This document shows positions 1-10,265 of a stretch of 64,000 nt of DNA, in pieces. The number at the start of each line of letters is the position of its first letter. Position 1 is the first letter of the stretch. The stretch is taken from the NCBI GenBank assembly GCA_029262695.1, contig JAJCYV010000022.1:113787-177786 (forward strand). Reading direction: 5' to 3'. The stretch is from Chloroflexota bacterium. GTDB lineage: Bacteria > Chloroflexota > Dehalococcoidia > SM23-28-2 > RBG-16-64-32. Under the pieces are notes generated by a model that was not told the DNA's origin, ran no database searches, and saw nothing but the letters and a program-made list of their open reading frames with translations. A program made the translations under genes and the position numbers.

Positions 1-1
1 G

Positions 2-538
2 TATCAGGGCCTGTGGCCCAGATTCGCCGCGGAGTACGGGCCGGCCCTCAGCGCCAAGGCGCTCGCGCTCGGCGAGGCGTTTGGCTCTTCCGTCGGCGAT
101 TGGAGTCGGGGCTGGATCCCACCCGCCTGTGTGATCCATGGCGACTACCGGTTGGACAACATGATGTTTGGCACCGAGGAAGGCGGCTACCCGCTCGCCA
201 CCGTCGACTGGCAGACCGTCGGCCACGGCCCGGGCATCCGGGACGCCACCTACTTCATCGGCGCCGGACTCACACTGCCCGACCGCCGGGCGCACGAGAT
301 GGACGTGCTCAGGCACTATCACGATGCGCTCGTCTCTCGAGGAGTCACAGGTTACAAATGGCAGCGGTGCCTCGACGAATACCGGAGCGCGACGCTGGCG
401 GGCGTTCTCATGACGGTTATCGCTTCGCAGGCGGTCGCCTCCGACGACCGGGGCCGGGCGATGTTCGCGGCCATGGCGGAACGTCACTTCGCCCACGCGA
501 TCGACCATCAAGCCACCGACGGACTGACCGATGCCTAG
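2..538 (+). CDS. Phosphotransferase (APH/EcKinase-like) family protein, C-terminal part, truncated by window start
   Basis: Frame 2 is open from the window edge; CVIHGDYRLDNMMF catalytic loop and VDWQTV Mg-binding motif. Confidence 0.75.
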   Translation, partial: YQGLWPRFAAEYGPALSAKALALGEAFGSSVGDWSRGWIPPACVIHGDYRLDNMMFGTEEGGYPLATVDWQTVGHGPGIRDATYFIGAGLTLPDRRAHEMDVLRHYHDALVSRGVTGYKWQRCLDEYRSATLAGVLMTVIASQAVASDDRGRAMFAAMAERHFAHAIDHQATDGLTDA

Positions 539-580
539 ACGCCCGTGCGGGCGGCGCGCGCCCGTGACGAAGGGGGACTA

Positions 581-1705
581 ATGCTGACGCGATTCGACGA
601 CTATCCGATACACCAGACGCCTGAGCCAGTGGCCCACACCGCCTCCAGCGACCGCAACGTCTACGACCGCTACTGGTTCAACGGCTACGCGGACGACGGC
701 GAGTTCTACTTCGCCGTCGGCATGGGCCTCTACCCCAACCGGGGGATCCTCGATTGCGGCTTCAGCATCGTCCGCGACGGCGAGCAGCACTCCTTCCACG
801 GCTCGCGTCGCGCGCCCACGGAACCCAGCGACACTACCGTCGGCCCTTTCAGGATCGAGGTCCTGGAGCCGATGCGCCAGGCGCGCGTGACGCTCGACTC
901 AAACGAGACGGGGATAGAGTGTGACCTCATCTTCACCGCCAGAACCGGCTGCGTCGAGGAGGGCCGCCAGACGCTGCGTCAGGGCCTTCGCGCGTTCTTC
1001 GACGTCACCCGGTTCGCGCAGTTTGGCCGCTGGCAGGGCGAGGTTCGCTACGCGGGGAAGACGCTTGCTGTCGACTCGTCGCGGGTCTACGGAACGAAGG
1101 ACCGTTCGTGGGGAGTCCGCCCCGTCGGCGAGCCCGAAACCGGAGGCGCGCCGGCGATGCAGCTGCCGCAGTTCTTCTTCCTCTGGGCACCGATCCACTG
1201 GGAAGACCGCTGTACGCACCTCGGCGTCCTGGAGGACGAGCGTGGGTTCGCCTGGCACCAGGACGGCGCGATCGTTCCGGCGTACGCATCGCCCGAGGAG
1301 ATCCCGGCCGTCGAGGACCCGGGAATCGAGAGGATGGCGTCCGTAGCGCACCAGATCGCCTACGAGAAGGGCACCCGGAGGGCGGAGTCAGTCCAGCTCG
1401 CTCTCGTCGAGCCGTCCGGCAAGCGCCACGAGATCGAACTGGAGCCCCTGCTCTGCTTCCGCATGAAGGGCATCGGCTACACGCACCCGGAATGGGGGCA
1501 CGGCCGCTGGAAGGGCGAGCTGGCGATCGGCGGCGAGTCGTGGAAGACGGACGAGGTCAACCCGCTGGCCCTCGACAGCGTGCACATCCAACAGGTGGTG
1601 CGCGCCCGCATGGACGGCCAGGAAGGCATCGGCGCCCTTGAGCAGATGTGCATCGGGCCGCACGCCACGTCCGGCTTCGAGCAGTTCCTCGACGGGGCGA
1701 AGTGA
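581..1705 (+). CDS. Conserved hypothetical protein (CrtC/DUF7064-7065-like)
   Basis: Long ORF; likely start MLTRFDDYP at 581 with upstream GGGGGA; two-lobed CrtC-like sequence adjacent to a phosphotransferase. Confidence 0.55.
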   Translation: MLTRFDDYPIHQTPEPVAHTASSDRNVYDRYWFNGYADDGEFYFAVGMGLYPNRGILDCGFSIVRDGEQHSFHGSRRAPTEPSDTTVGPFRIEVLEPMRQARVTLDSNETGIECDLIFTARTGCVEEGRQTLRQGLRAFFDVTRFAQFGRWQGEVRYAGKTLAVDSSRVYGTKDRSWGVRPVGEPETGGAPAMQLPQFFFLWAPIHWEDRCTHLGVLEDERGFAWHQDGAIVPAYASPEEIPAVEDPGIERMASVAHQIAYEKGTRRAESVQLALVEPSGKRHEIELEPLLCFRMKGIGYTHPEWGHGRWKGELAIGGESWKTDEVNPLALDSVHIQQVVRARMDGQEGIGALEQMCIGPHATSGFEQFLDGAK

Positions 1706-1767
1706 GAGCGATCTACGTCTGCGCTGTACGGCTTAGGGCTTGACAACGGGCTTTGCCTGAACGAAGC

Positions 1768-1801
1768 TTCAGTTTACTGAATAGCCCTTCATTTAACTGA
1801 A
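1768..1801. promoter_or_regulatory. Tandem dyad operator, probable TetR autoregulatory site
   Basis: TTCAGTTTACTGAA (1768-1781) and TTCATTTAACTGAA (1788-1801), 20 bp apart, ending 10 bp before the TetR start. Confidence 0.6.
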
Positions 1802-1811
1802 GCGAGGTTCA

Positions 1812-2519
1812 ATGCGGACCACAGACGCTCACGTTGAGGCCAGACAGAACCAGATACTCGATGCGGCCTGGGTGTGCTTCGCCGAGCGTGGCTACCGTCA
1901 GGCGACGATGCAGGACATCGCCACGGAGGCAGGGCTGAGCACCGGCGCGATCTATCTCTACTACGAGAGCAAGGACGCGCTGGTCAGGGCACTGAACCAG
2001 CGAAGCCTGGAGACAGGCCGGCGGATGGTGGAGGCGGCGCGGGCGAAGTCTGCGGGCCCATTGAGCACGATACGTTCGATCGGCGCCGCGATGATATCGG
2101 TGTTCTCCGATCCCGGCTTCGAAGCAGCAACGAGACTGAGCATCGAGATGTGGCCGGAGATGATCCGCAACGAGGAGATGGCGGCCGGGTCTCGGCGGGA
2201 GATGGGCTTCTGGCGGCAAGAAGTTGGGAAGCTGCTGCGGGAGGCGCAGGAAGCGGGCGAGATCAGTTCTGACGCTGACCCGGACACGCTCGCCGTCCTC
2301 TCGATATGTGCGTGGGAAGGTCTCCGTCATTACAAACTGATCGACCCGAGCATCAGTGAGGAGATCCTGGTTTCCATAGTGAGTCCGTTCCTGACGACGG
2401 GTACCACGGAAGGCTGGCCGGACGCGGACGAGCTCAAGAGTTCGGAGTGGCTGCAGGGTGCATCCTGGATCCTGCCGTCGGCAGGCCCCGACAGCGCAGC
2501 CGAGGAAGAGACCGACTGA
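1812..2519 (+). CDS. TetR family transcriptional regulator
   Basis: N-terminal HTH: ILDAAWVCFAERGYRQATMQDIATEAGLSTGAIYLYYESKDAL. Confidence 0.9.
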   Translation: MRTTDAHVEARQNQILDAAWVCFAERGYRQATMQDIATEAGLSTGAIYLYYESKDALVRALNQRSLETGRRMVEAARAKSAGPLSTIRSIGAAMISVFSDPGFEAATRLSIEMWPEMIRNEEMAAGSRREMGFWRQEVGKLLREAQEAGEISSDADPDTLAVLSICAWEGLRHYKLIDPSISEEILVSIVSPFLTTGTTEGWPDADELKSSEWLQGASWILPSAGPDSAAEEETD

Positions 2520-3484
2520 TGGCGATCGCCGACGTGAAGCCGGGGAAGTCGGATGCCGTCAGCGGACGAGAATCAGTCCTCGAGGTCACAGGCCTGACGA
2601 AGCGCTACGGGCGGCTGACGGCCGTGGACGGGATCTCGTTCGCGGTGCCGCGCGGGGAGACGTTCGGGCTGCTGGGGCCGAACGGCGCCGGCAAGACTAC
2701 GACTCTGGAAATAATCGAGGGGCTGCGGAGCCCGGACGCCGGTCAGATAACGCTGCTGGGCGAGGACGCGGTCAAGAACAGACGCGCCGTGCAGGAGAGG
2801 ATCGGCGTGCAGCTACAGTCGCAGACGCTCTGGGTTGAGCTGACGGTGGAGGAGACGCTCAAGCTGTTCGCGGCCGTGTTCCGGAACCCGGTTCCTATCC
2901 AACCGTTGATGGAGCGCTTTTCGCTGAGCGAGAAGCGAGGAGAGTTGGTGCGCGGGCTCTCCGGCGGACAGAAGCAGAGACTATCGGTGGCCACCGCGCT
3001 CGTAAACGACCCGGACATCATCTTCCTCGATGAGCCGACGACCGGCCTCGATCCGTCAGCTCGACAGAGCTTCTGGGACCTGATACGAGAGCTGCAAGCT
3101 GACGGCAAGACGGTGATCGTAACGACGCACTACATGGAGGAAGCGGAGGCGCTGTGCGATCGCGTGGCGATCATGGACCGGGGTCAGATCATGGCGCTGG
3201 ATACGCCCCGTCAGCTTGTCCGCGGGCTATCGTTCGATAGCACCGTGGAGTGTGGCTTCTCTGGCAGTGTTCCGGTGGGGACAATGGAGGCGCTCCCGGC
3301 CGTTCGCGAAGTCAAGTCGGAGGATTCGGCGTTCATCCTTTTCACCGATGACGTGGCTGCAACCCTCGCCGGTCTCATGGAAGTCCGGGACGACGCGGGC
3401 CAGCGCGTGAAGAGCCTGCACGTGAGGACGGCCACGCTCGAGGACGTCTTCATCTCACACACGGGCAGAAGGCTGAGGGACTAG
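2519..3484 (+). CDS. ABC transporter ATP-binding protein (drug-export type)
   Basis: Walker A GPNGAGKTT, signature LSGGQKQR, Walker B IIFLDEP; ATG overlaps the TetR stop. Confidence 0.9.
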   Translation: MAIADVKPGKSDAVSGRESVLEVTGLTKRYGRLTAVDGISFAVPRGETFGLLGPNGAGKTTTLEIIEGLRSPDAGQITLLGEDAVKNRRAVQERIGVQLQSQTLWVELTVEETLKLFAAVFRNPVPIQPLMERFSLSEKRGELVRGLSGGQKQRLSVATALVNDPDIIFLDEPTTGLDPSARQSFWDLIRELQADGKTVIVTTHYMEEAEALCDRVAIMDRGQIMALDTPRQLVRGLSFDSTVECGFSGSVPVGTMEALPAVREVKSEDSAFILFTDDVAATLAGLMEVRDDAGQRVKSLHVRTATLEDVFISHTGRRLRD

Positions 3485-3485
3485 G

Positions 3486-4565
3486 TTGCGGATTACGGGA
3501 TTCGTGCGGCTCGTGGCGACACAGGCGACGATGCTGCGCCGGAACACAGGCTTCTGGCTCGGCAGCATCATCGTCGCGGTAGTGTCGATCCTGGTGTTCG
3601 GGTGGCTGTTCAACCCCGATACGCGGCCGTTCGATCTGGCGATCGTGGATGAAGATGGCTCTGAGCCGGCGCTGTCGCTTGTAGCCGCCTTCGAAGGCGT
3701 CGACAACGTGGACGTGGCGAGCGGAGATCAAGACTCGGAACTCTCCTCGCTCGAAGAGGGAGACCGGGCGGCGGTGCTGATCATTCCGGAGGGCTTCGGC
3801 GCGTCGCTGGCCGAGGGCCAGGCGAGCGTGCTGGCGTACTACGACAACTCGGACCTCATCCGGGTCGGTTACGTGACATCAACCGTGAGCGCCGTGATCA
3901 GCGCGTTCAACGAAGACGTATCAGGCGGAGCTTCAGCGGTGACTCTCGAGGCGCGCTCAATCTCCACCGTGAACACGCGCTACATCGACTTCCTCATTCC
4001 CGGGATGGTCGGCATGGCGATCATGTACATCAACCTCGGCGTCGGGTTCATGCTCGTGACGTGGAGAGACCAGGGCGTCCTGCGCAGGCTCGGCGTCACT
4101 CCGCTCCGGGCGAGCAATCTCATCCTCTCCCAGGCCGCTTCCTTCGCCGTCGTGTCGCTGCTGCAAGTAGTGATCATCCTCGGTCTCGGCTATCTGCTGT
4201 TCGACGTCTCGATTAACGGGAGTTTCGCCTGGCTTGCTCTCACCGTTGGGCTCGGCATCGCTACGATGCTGTCGATCGGCTACTTGATCGGGAGCTTCTT
4301 ACACACACCGACGGCGGTGAACGCGGTGATCAACGCGGTCGCCTTCCCGATGATTTTCCTCGGGAAAGCCTATTTTCCGCTGGACACACCGCCGGCGCTC
4401 ACGCCGCTCGTCCAGGCCATGCCGCTCACGCACATCAACGACGCCATGCGAGAAGTCGTGAACGGCAGCGGTGAACTGGGCGACCTGTGGGTGAGCTGGG
4501 CCGCCCTTGGCGTCTGGATCCTGGTTGGCTTCACCGCCTCGGTGCGCGCCTTCCGCTGGCAGTAG
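3486..4565 (+). CDS. ABC-2 type transporter permease
   Basis: Follows the ATPase gene; N-terminal TM, large extracytoplasmic domain, C-terminal TM cluster. Confidence 0.85.
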   Translation: MRITGFVRLVATQATMLRRNTGFWLGSIIVAVVSILVFGWLFNPDTRPFDLAIVDEDGSEPALSLVAAFEGVDNVDVASGDQDSELSSLEEGDRAAVLIIPEGFGASLAEGQASVLAYYDNSDLIRVGYVTSTVSAVISAFNEDVSGGASAVTLEARSISTVNTRYIDFLIPGMVGMAIMYINLGVGFMLVTWRDQGVLRRLGVTPLRASNLILSQAASFAVVSLLQVVIILGLGYLLFDVSINGSFAWLALTVGLGIATMLSIGYLIGSFLHTPTAVNAVINAVAFPMIFLGKAYFPLDTPPALTPLVQAMPLTHINDAMREVVNGSGELGDLWVSWAALGVWILVGFTASVRAFRWQ

Positions 4566-4571
4566 ACGGGA

Positions 4572-5840
4572 CTAGTTGCCGAAGTCCCAGCCCTGGCCAG
4601 AGTGGTAGCGCTTCAGGATGTTCTTGGCGATGAGGATCCTGTGCACCTCGTCGGGCCCGTCGGCCAAGCGCAACGTCCTCGCCCCTTCGTACATCGCCCA
4701 GAGCGGCAGGTCCCCCGACACTCCGGCTGCGCCCCAGACCTGGATCGCGCGGTCCACGACGCGGTGATAGGCTGCCGGCACGAAGATCTTGATCGCCGAG
4801 ATGTCGGTGCGTGGGTCGACCATGCTCTCCATCTTCTCCGCGCAGTGGATCGTCATCAGGCGCGCTGCCTGGATGTCGATGTACGAATCGGCGATAAAGC
4901 CCTGTATGAACTGCTTCGTCTCGAGGAGGCCGCCGTGCACCTCACGCACCATTGCGCGCTCGACCATCAGATCGAACGCCCGCGACATCTGCCCGACTGA
5001 GTTCATGCAGTGGAACACGCGGCCCGCGCCCAGGCGGTCCTGCGCCGCCCGGTGGCCGGTCCCCGTCTGCCCGAGCTGGTTCGTGACCGGCACACGCACG
5101 TCGTCGTAGAAGATCTCGCAGTGGTCGCTGTCCTTGCCCCAGACGGGGACGCCGCGGATCATGTTCACGCCGGGAGTCTCCCTCGGCACGATGATCTGCG
5201 TCATCTTTCCGTTCTGGTCGGCGGGGCCATCGGGGTCTTCCGTCCGGCACATGACGATGAAGAAGTCCGCGCGCTTGCCGTTAGACGTGAACCACTTGTG
5301 GCCGTTGATCACCCAGTCGTCGCCGTCGCGGCGCGCCATCGTCTTGATCGAGCGCGGATCGGAGCCGGGCTGGTCCGGCTCCGTCATCGAGAAGCCGGAC
5401 TCCATCCTTCCCTCGATGAGGGGGATGAGCCACTTCTTCTTCTGCTCCTCCGAGCCGTACTTGAGGAGGATCGTCTGGTTACCCGAGTTCGGGGCGACGA
5501 CCCCGAACAGCGACGCCGCGCCAATCGCGTACGCCAGCACCTCGTTCATGTACGCGTGCTCGAGGAAGTTGAGCCCGGCGCCACCGTACTCCTCCGGCAG
5601 GTGCGGCGCCCAGAGGCCGGCCTGCCTCACCTTCTCCTTGATCTGCTCCCGCAGCTCGCGAGCCTCTGCTGCTTCGCCCTCCGCGAGCTCTCCGTCGGAT
5701 CGCCAGCCCCAGAGTTCGTTCTCATGCGGGAGGATCTCCTTGTTGACGATCTGCGCCGTCAGCGACCGGATTTCGTTGACCCGCTCGGACAGTGTCGGGA
5801 TCGGCTGAACGTTCATCTTCATGGCAACCTCCTCGGGCAC
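4572..5840 (-). CDS. Acyl-CoA dehydrogenase family protein
   Basis: FSMTEPDQPGSDPRSIKTMARRDGDDWVINGHKWFTSNG; C-terminal GAAGVSGDLPLWAMYEGARTLRLADGPDEVH. Confidence 0.9.
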   Translation of the reverse strand: MPEEVAMKMNVQPIPTLSERVNEIRSLTAQIVNKEILPHENELWGWRSDGELAEGEAAEARELREQIKEKVRQAGLWAPHLPEEYGGAGLNFLEHAYMNEVLAYAIGAASLFGVVAPNSGNQTILLKYGSEEQKKKWLIPLIEGRMESGFSMTEPDQPGSDPRSIKTMARRDGDDWVINGHKWFTSNGKRADFFIVMCRTEDPDGPADQNGKMTQIIVPRETPGVNMIRGVPVWGKDSDHCEIFYDDVRVPVTNQLGQTGTGHRAAQDRLGAGRVFHCMNSVGQMSRAFDLMVERAMVREVHGGLLETKQFIQGFIADSYIDIQAARLMTIHCAEKMESMVDPRTDISAIKIFVPAAYHRVVDRAIQVWGAAGVSGDLPLWAMYEGARTLRLADGPDEVHRILIAKNILKRYHSGQGWDFGN

Positions 5841-5941
5841 GTGGCACCGGCTCGAACCTCAAGCGCGGCGATTCGGGGCGATACCACCATTATCCGCAGA
5901 TTGCAGGCCATGTACAGCCGAAGAAGCCCACAGCCGCGCCG

Positions 5942-7225
5942 TCACGCCGACGTGCGGCTGAGCACGACCCTCCAGGCGACCGCGGCCATCAAGATGATGA
6001 CGACGCCCTCCCCAATCGCAACGGCCCTCAGGCCCACCTGATCGGCGATCGCACCGGCAACAGCGGCGCCGATGGGAAAGAGCGCCACCAGTGTGAACAT
6101 CAGGCCCATGACGCGGCCCCGCATCTCGTCAGGCAGGCGGATCAGCAGCAGCGTGTCGTAGGCCGCGAACAGCGCGCTCTGGCCCGCGCCCGCGAAGAAC
6201 AGAACGCTGGCCGTCAGGACCACCGAGTGCGACAGGCCGTAGACGATCGCTGCCACACCCGTAGACACGATGCCGAGGAACATGATCAACCCGATCTGGC
6301 GCTCTTCGCCGAACGTTGCGACCGCCATTCCGCCGACGACGGCGCCGAGACCAAGGGTGGCGCTGAGAGCGCCGAACGCCTCCGGGCCTAGCCCGAGCTC
6401 CTGTTCGACGAACAGCGCCAGCAGCAGGACGTACGACTGGCCGAGGATGAACGGGATCAGCATGGCGGCGGTAAGCGAGAGAAGATCGCGGTGAGCAAGG
6501 ACGTAGTTGACCGCCTCGCGAAGGTCCTCGCCGACGCTCTTCACGTTGGCACGATCGATGCTGCCAAAGGACGCGGCCACGCCCAGCATCATCATCAGGC
6601 CGATGACGAAGGCGCCTGTCGTAACGAAGTACGCGCCGGCGATTCCCACGAGCGCGATCAACACGCCTCCGGCAGCGGGACCGGCCACGTTGGGCAGGCT
6701 GTGGGCAATCTGGTTGAGGGAGATCGCGTTCATGATGTGCGCCGGCGGCACGAGCCGGGCGGTCATCGCCTGGCCGGTGGGAATCCGCAGCGCGAACAGT
6801 ACGCCACCGAACGCCGACGCAACCAGCACGTGCCAGATCTCGATAGCGTCCACCGCGACCAGCACGCCAATGAGCACCACGGCAACGAGGGCCAGCGAGT
6901 CGCCGGCGATCAAGAGGTTGCGCCGGTTGCGGCGGTCCGCGAGTATGCCGGTCGGAATCGAGCTCAGCGCGAACGTGACGCCGAAGACGCCTTCGACCAG
7001 TCCAAGGATGAGGGCTGAGTCCGTCAGCTGCACGGTGAGCCAGCCACGGGCCGTGAACTGCACCATCATGCCGATGGCGAAGACGACGTTGCTCATCCAG
7101 AACAGCCGGAACGGGGCGTGCCTGAGCGAGACGAGGGGCCGCCGGAACCACGATAGCCCGGCGATGGAGTCGGTCTCCTCCGTCGCGTCCGGTAGGCTCT
7201 CGGGCTCGTTCACCGCCGGTGGCAC
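5942..7225 (-). CDS. MFS transporter
   Basis: 12-TM pattern; GILADRRNRRNLLI loop; GTG start overlaps the stop of the upstream gene. Confidence 0.8.
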   Translation of the reverse strand: MPPAVNEPESLPDATEETDSIAGLSWFRRPLVSLRHAPFRLFWMSNVVFAIGMMVQFTARGWLTVQLTDSALILGLVEGVFGVTFALSSIPTGILADRRNRRNLLIAGDSLALVAVVLIGVLVAVDAIEIWHVLVASAFGGVLFALRIPTGQAMTARLVPPAHIMNAISLNQIAHSLPNVAGPAAGGVLIALVGIAGAYFVTTGAFVIGLMMMLGVAASFGSIDRANVKSVGEDLREAVNYVLAHRDLLSLTAAMLIPFILGQSYVLLLALFVEQELGLGPEAFGALSATLGLGAVVGGMAVATFGEERQIGLIMFLGIVSTGVAAIVYGLSHSVVLTASVLFFAGAGQSALFAAYDTLLLIRLPDEMRGRVMGLMFTLVALFPIGAAVAGAIADQVGLRAVAIGEGVVIILMAAVAWRVVLSRTSA

Positions 7226-8616
7226 TATTCGGGCGGAACGCCCTGGAAAGTGTCGAGCATCTCTACCATTCGCACCTTGACCGCTTCACGAATGGCGGGT
7301 ACGCCCTTCGGCAGCCCGCCGTAAATCGCGCCCGTGACGGGCTGATCCGTCTTTGGGTTCTTCGCGTACTCGACGGCCTCGGCGAGGTCCTTCGCAAACT
7401 CCTCAACGACGCCTTCCTGCGTCTGCGGCCGCGTGACGCACATGTGGATGGCGTTCGGGTGCTGCTGGCCGTTGAACCGCCAGCCGCGCTCCCGCATGAA
7501 GTCGTTCACGTGGTAGATGTCGAACTCGTTGGACAGGAAGGAGAAGCAGAAGGTCGGCTCGCCCATGATCCGCAGCTCCGGGTGGCGCCGCACGGCGTCC
7601 TGCATCGCGAACGAAGTCTCGAAGATGCGCTTGGCGTACTTGAGGTAGCCCTCGCGGCCCAGGCTGACCATCGAAGCCCACGTCGCCGCGAGCAGGCCGC
7701 CCGACCGGCTTCCGGCGATGCCTGGCGAGATGTACTTGCCGCCCGACCAGTCCTGCAGCATGAAGTACAACCCCTCACGCAGGGACTTGTCGCGGAAGGC
7801 GAGTACGGAAGCGCCCTTGACCCCGTAGCCGTACTTGTGAGTGTCGGCCGAGATGCTCGTGACGCCCGGTAGCCGGAAGTCGAACACGGGGACGTCGTAT
7901 CCAAGCTCTTGCCCCCACGGCAGGATGAAGCCGCCGAGGCAGCCATCGACGTGCAGGCCGATCCCGTGCTCCAGCGCGAGGCCCGAGAGCTTGTCGATCG
8001 GGTCGATCGTCCCGTAGCCGTAGTTGCAGGCCGAGCCGATCAGCGCGATCGTGTTCGGCGTGATGTGATCGCGCACGAAGTCGACGTCAACGAGCGTCGT
8101 CTCCGGGTCGATGGGCGCCGGTACGACCTCGATGCCAAAGAGGTGCGCGCCCTTGTGGAAGGCCGGGTGTGCCGTCTCCGGAACGATGACCTGGGGCTGC
8201 GTGATGTCGCGCTCTCCGCGGAACTTCTCGCGGTAGGCGAGGAGTGAGTGCAGGATGCTATCGGTGCCGCCGGCGGTCACGGTCCCGCAAGGCGAAGCGT
8301 CGGAGGCAGCCTCCGCGTGCAGCATATCGAGCGTCATAGCGATGATCTCGCCCTCGAAGCGTGTTTCGCTGGGGCATATGTCGCGTTGCAGCGCGTTCAC
8401 GTGCGAGTAGAGCCCGAAGGCCTCTTTCATGAAGCCGTAGTGCTCCATATCGCCGCAGTACATCGTCCCGGAGCACTTGCCCGTCTGCCAGAACGTGTCC
8501 TCCTCCTGTGCGATCTCCCGCAGCTCCGCCAGGATCTCTTCGCGTGGGCGCCCCTGCTCCGGCAGGCGCCTGTTAACGCCGTAACGATCTGCGTAGGGGT
8601 AGGGTCCTTTAGCCAC
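7225..8616 (-). CDS. PLP-dependent decarboxylase, sphingosine-1-phosphate lyase-like
   Basis: SISADTHKYGYGVKGASVLAFRDK (PLP lysine) and DWSGGKYISPGIAGSRSGG. Confidence 0.8.
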   Translation of the reverse strand: MAKGPYPYADRYGVNRRLPEQGRPREEILAELREIAQEEDTFWQTGKCSGTMYCGDMEHYGFMKEAFGLYSHVNALQRDICPSETRFEGEIIAMTLDMLHAEAASDASPCGTVTAGGTDSILHSLLAYREKFRGERDITQPQVIVPETAHPAFHKGAHLFGIEVVPAPIDPETTLVDVDFVRDHITPNTIALIGSACNYGYGTIDPIDKLSGLALEHGIGLHVDGCLGGFILPWGQELGYDVPVFDFRLPGVTSISADTHKYGYGVKGASVLAFRDKSLREGLYFMLQDWSGGKYISPGIAGSRSGGLLAATWASMVSLGREGYLKYAKRIFETSFAMQDAVRRHPELRIMGEPTFCFSFLSNEFDIYHVNDFMRERGWRFNGQQHPNAIHMCVTRPQTQEGVVEEFAKDLAEAVEYAKNPKTDQPVTGAIYGGLPKGVPAIREAVKVRMVEMLDTFQGVPPE

Positions 8617-8637
8617 GGGGCACCTCCATGCGTGTCT

Positions 8638-10185
8638 TCATCCGTTCAGCGAGTCGAATATCGGCCGGTTGCGGTCAAAGGCCGCGAGGAACTGCTCGAA
8701 CAGGCCGTCGTAGATTTCGCTTCGTTCCGGTCGCGGTTCGTAAGTGCGCCTGACGTGGCTGATCCGGGGGAAGTCGGCCATCTCCAGCAGACCCAGCCGC
8801 TCGAACCCCAGGAACGCCGTCGTCCGCGTGATGCAGTGGCGAGGGTCGTCCAGCTGCAGAAGTGGCCGGCCCATCACATCGGCGAGTATCTGCGACCATT
8901 CGTCGGAGAGCGCGGCGCCGCCGGACAGGTATATCTGCTCGAACTCGCCCCCGGCGAACTGCTCGACGGAGGGCAGCAGCCAGCGCAGGTTGTAGGCCAC
9001 GCCCTCCAGGATCGACCGCACCATGTGCGCGCGCGTCGTGCTGAGCGAGAGGTTGAGAAAGCCGCCGCGAGCGTTCTCGTTCGAAGACGGGGCGTGAGCG
9101 CCGGTCAGCCACGGCAGGAACAGGACGCTGCCGCTGCCCGCCGGCACGTCCCGAACGAGTTCGTCAACGCGACCGAACACGTCATCGGTAGTGTGGTCAG
9201 CGAGCGCGTCCGACGCGAAGACAACGTTCGTCAGGAAATGGTCCAGCGCCTTCGCCCCAATCCCGTTCTCGGCGATGGCGACGTAGCTGCCGTCTATCGG
9301 GCTGGGACTGGCGACGATGGCGTGCTCCAGGTCCGAAGCCTTGTTCGCGAGGTGCGCGAGCACCTGGCTGGTGGTGCCGATGTTGACGCCGCCGACACCC
9401 CCCTGGAACGTGCCGGTACCGACGGCCACTGACTGCGTGTCGTTAAGCCCGGAGAGCACCTTCGTCTCGGGCGAGAGGCCGATCTCGGCTGCGACGTCCG
9501 GAATCACGGTACCGACGGACGAAAGGACCGGCACGAGGTCGGGGAGCTTGTCTCGGTCGACTCCCGACATCTCGATCAGCGTGTCGTCGTACTGCACGGC
9601 GTCGAGCCGCCGGTTGTCGGTGAGGACCATCATGAATGCGGTGCACGCGTTGGCGGTGATCTCGCCGGACAGCCGCGCTGCCAGGTAGTCCATCGGCTCG
9701 ACGAACTTGGCGGTGCGCTCGTAGACGTCCGGGCGCGCCTCCTTGACCCAGAGGATGTGCGAAAGTGAGTCGTTGCCGGACGGGAGTGGCATCGCGCCGT
9801 GGATCTCTACCCACGTGGGAAAAGCCTCCGGATGCCGGCCGTAGATCTCGCGCGAGCAGGCGCCGCCGCGGCTGTCCATCCAGACAATGAGGTTCATGAC
9901 GGGCTTGCCGGCGCTGTCCACCGGCACGATGGACGAGAACTGGCTCGCGATCGCAACGGCGATGATCTCCTCGGCGGGCCGGGCGGCTTCTTGCACGACC
10001 TGCCTCATCGCGTCTTTCGTCGCGGTCCAGATCGCCTCGGCGTCCTGCTCCGCACCGCCGGGCTCGACGAGGACCGTCTCGACCGGGCGATAGGCGGAAG
10101 CGACGATCTCGCCGCCCTCGCTGACCAGGGCGGCCTTGAGACCGCTGGTGCCGAGATCAAGCGAGACGATGTAGCGGTTACTCAA
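8638..10185 (-). CDS. FGGY-family carbohydrate kinase (xylulokinase/gluconokinase-like)
   Basis: N-terminal YIVSLDLGTSGLKAALV; SGGAALSDEWSQILADVMGRPL. Confidence 0.85.
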   Translation of the reverse strand: MSNRYIVSLDLGTSGLKAALVSEGGEIVASAYRPVETVLVEPGGAEQDAEAIWTATKDAMRQVVQEAARPAEEIIAVAIASQFSSIVPVDSAGKPVMNLIVWMDSRGGACSREIYGRHPEAFPTWVEIHGAMPLPSGNDSLSHILWVKEARPDVYERTAKFVEPMDYLAARLSGEITANACTAFMMVLTDNRRLDAVQYDDTLIEMSGVDRDKLPDLVPVLSSVGTVIPDVAAEIGLSPETKVLSGLNDTQSVAVGTGTFQGGVGGVNIGTTSQVLAHLANKASDLEHAIVASPSPIDGSYVAIAENGIGAKALDHFLTNVVFASDALADHTTDDVFGRVDELVRDVPAGSGSVLFLPWLTGAHAPSSNENARGGFLNLSLSTTRAHMVRSILEGVAYNLRWLLPSVEQFAGGEFEQIYLSGGAALSDEWSQILADVMGRPLLQLDDPRHCITRTTAFLGFERLGLLEMADFPRISHVRRTYEPRPERSEIYDGLFEQFLAAFDRNRPIFDSLNG

Positions 10186-10265
10186 CGTCTCCGCCGCCGC
10201 GCCTGCGCAATGGAGGTCTCATAGCAGGATTCATCCTAGCACCCGACCCGGAGGCTCCGACGCTC

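Noticed and set aside
9811-9850. GTGGGAAAAGCCTCCGGATGCCGGCCG resembling the leader motif
   Set aside because: Lies inside the FGGY kinase coding sequence on its antisense strand, with wrong spacing; treated as chance.
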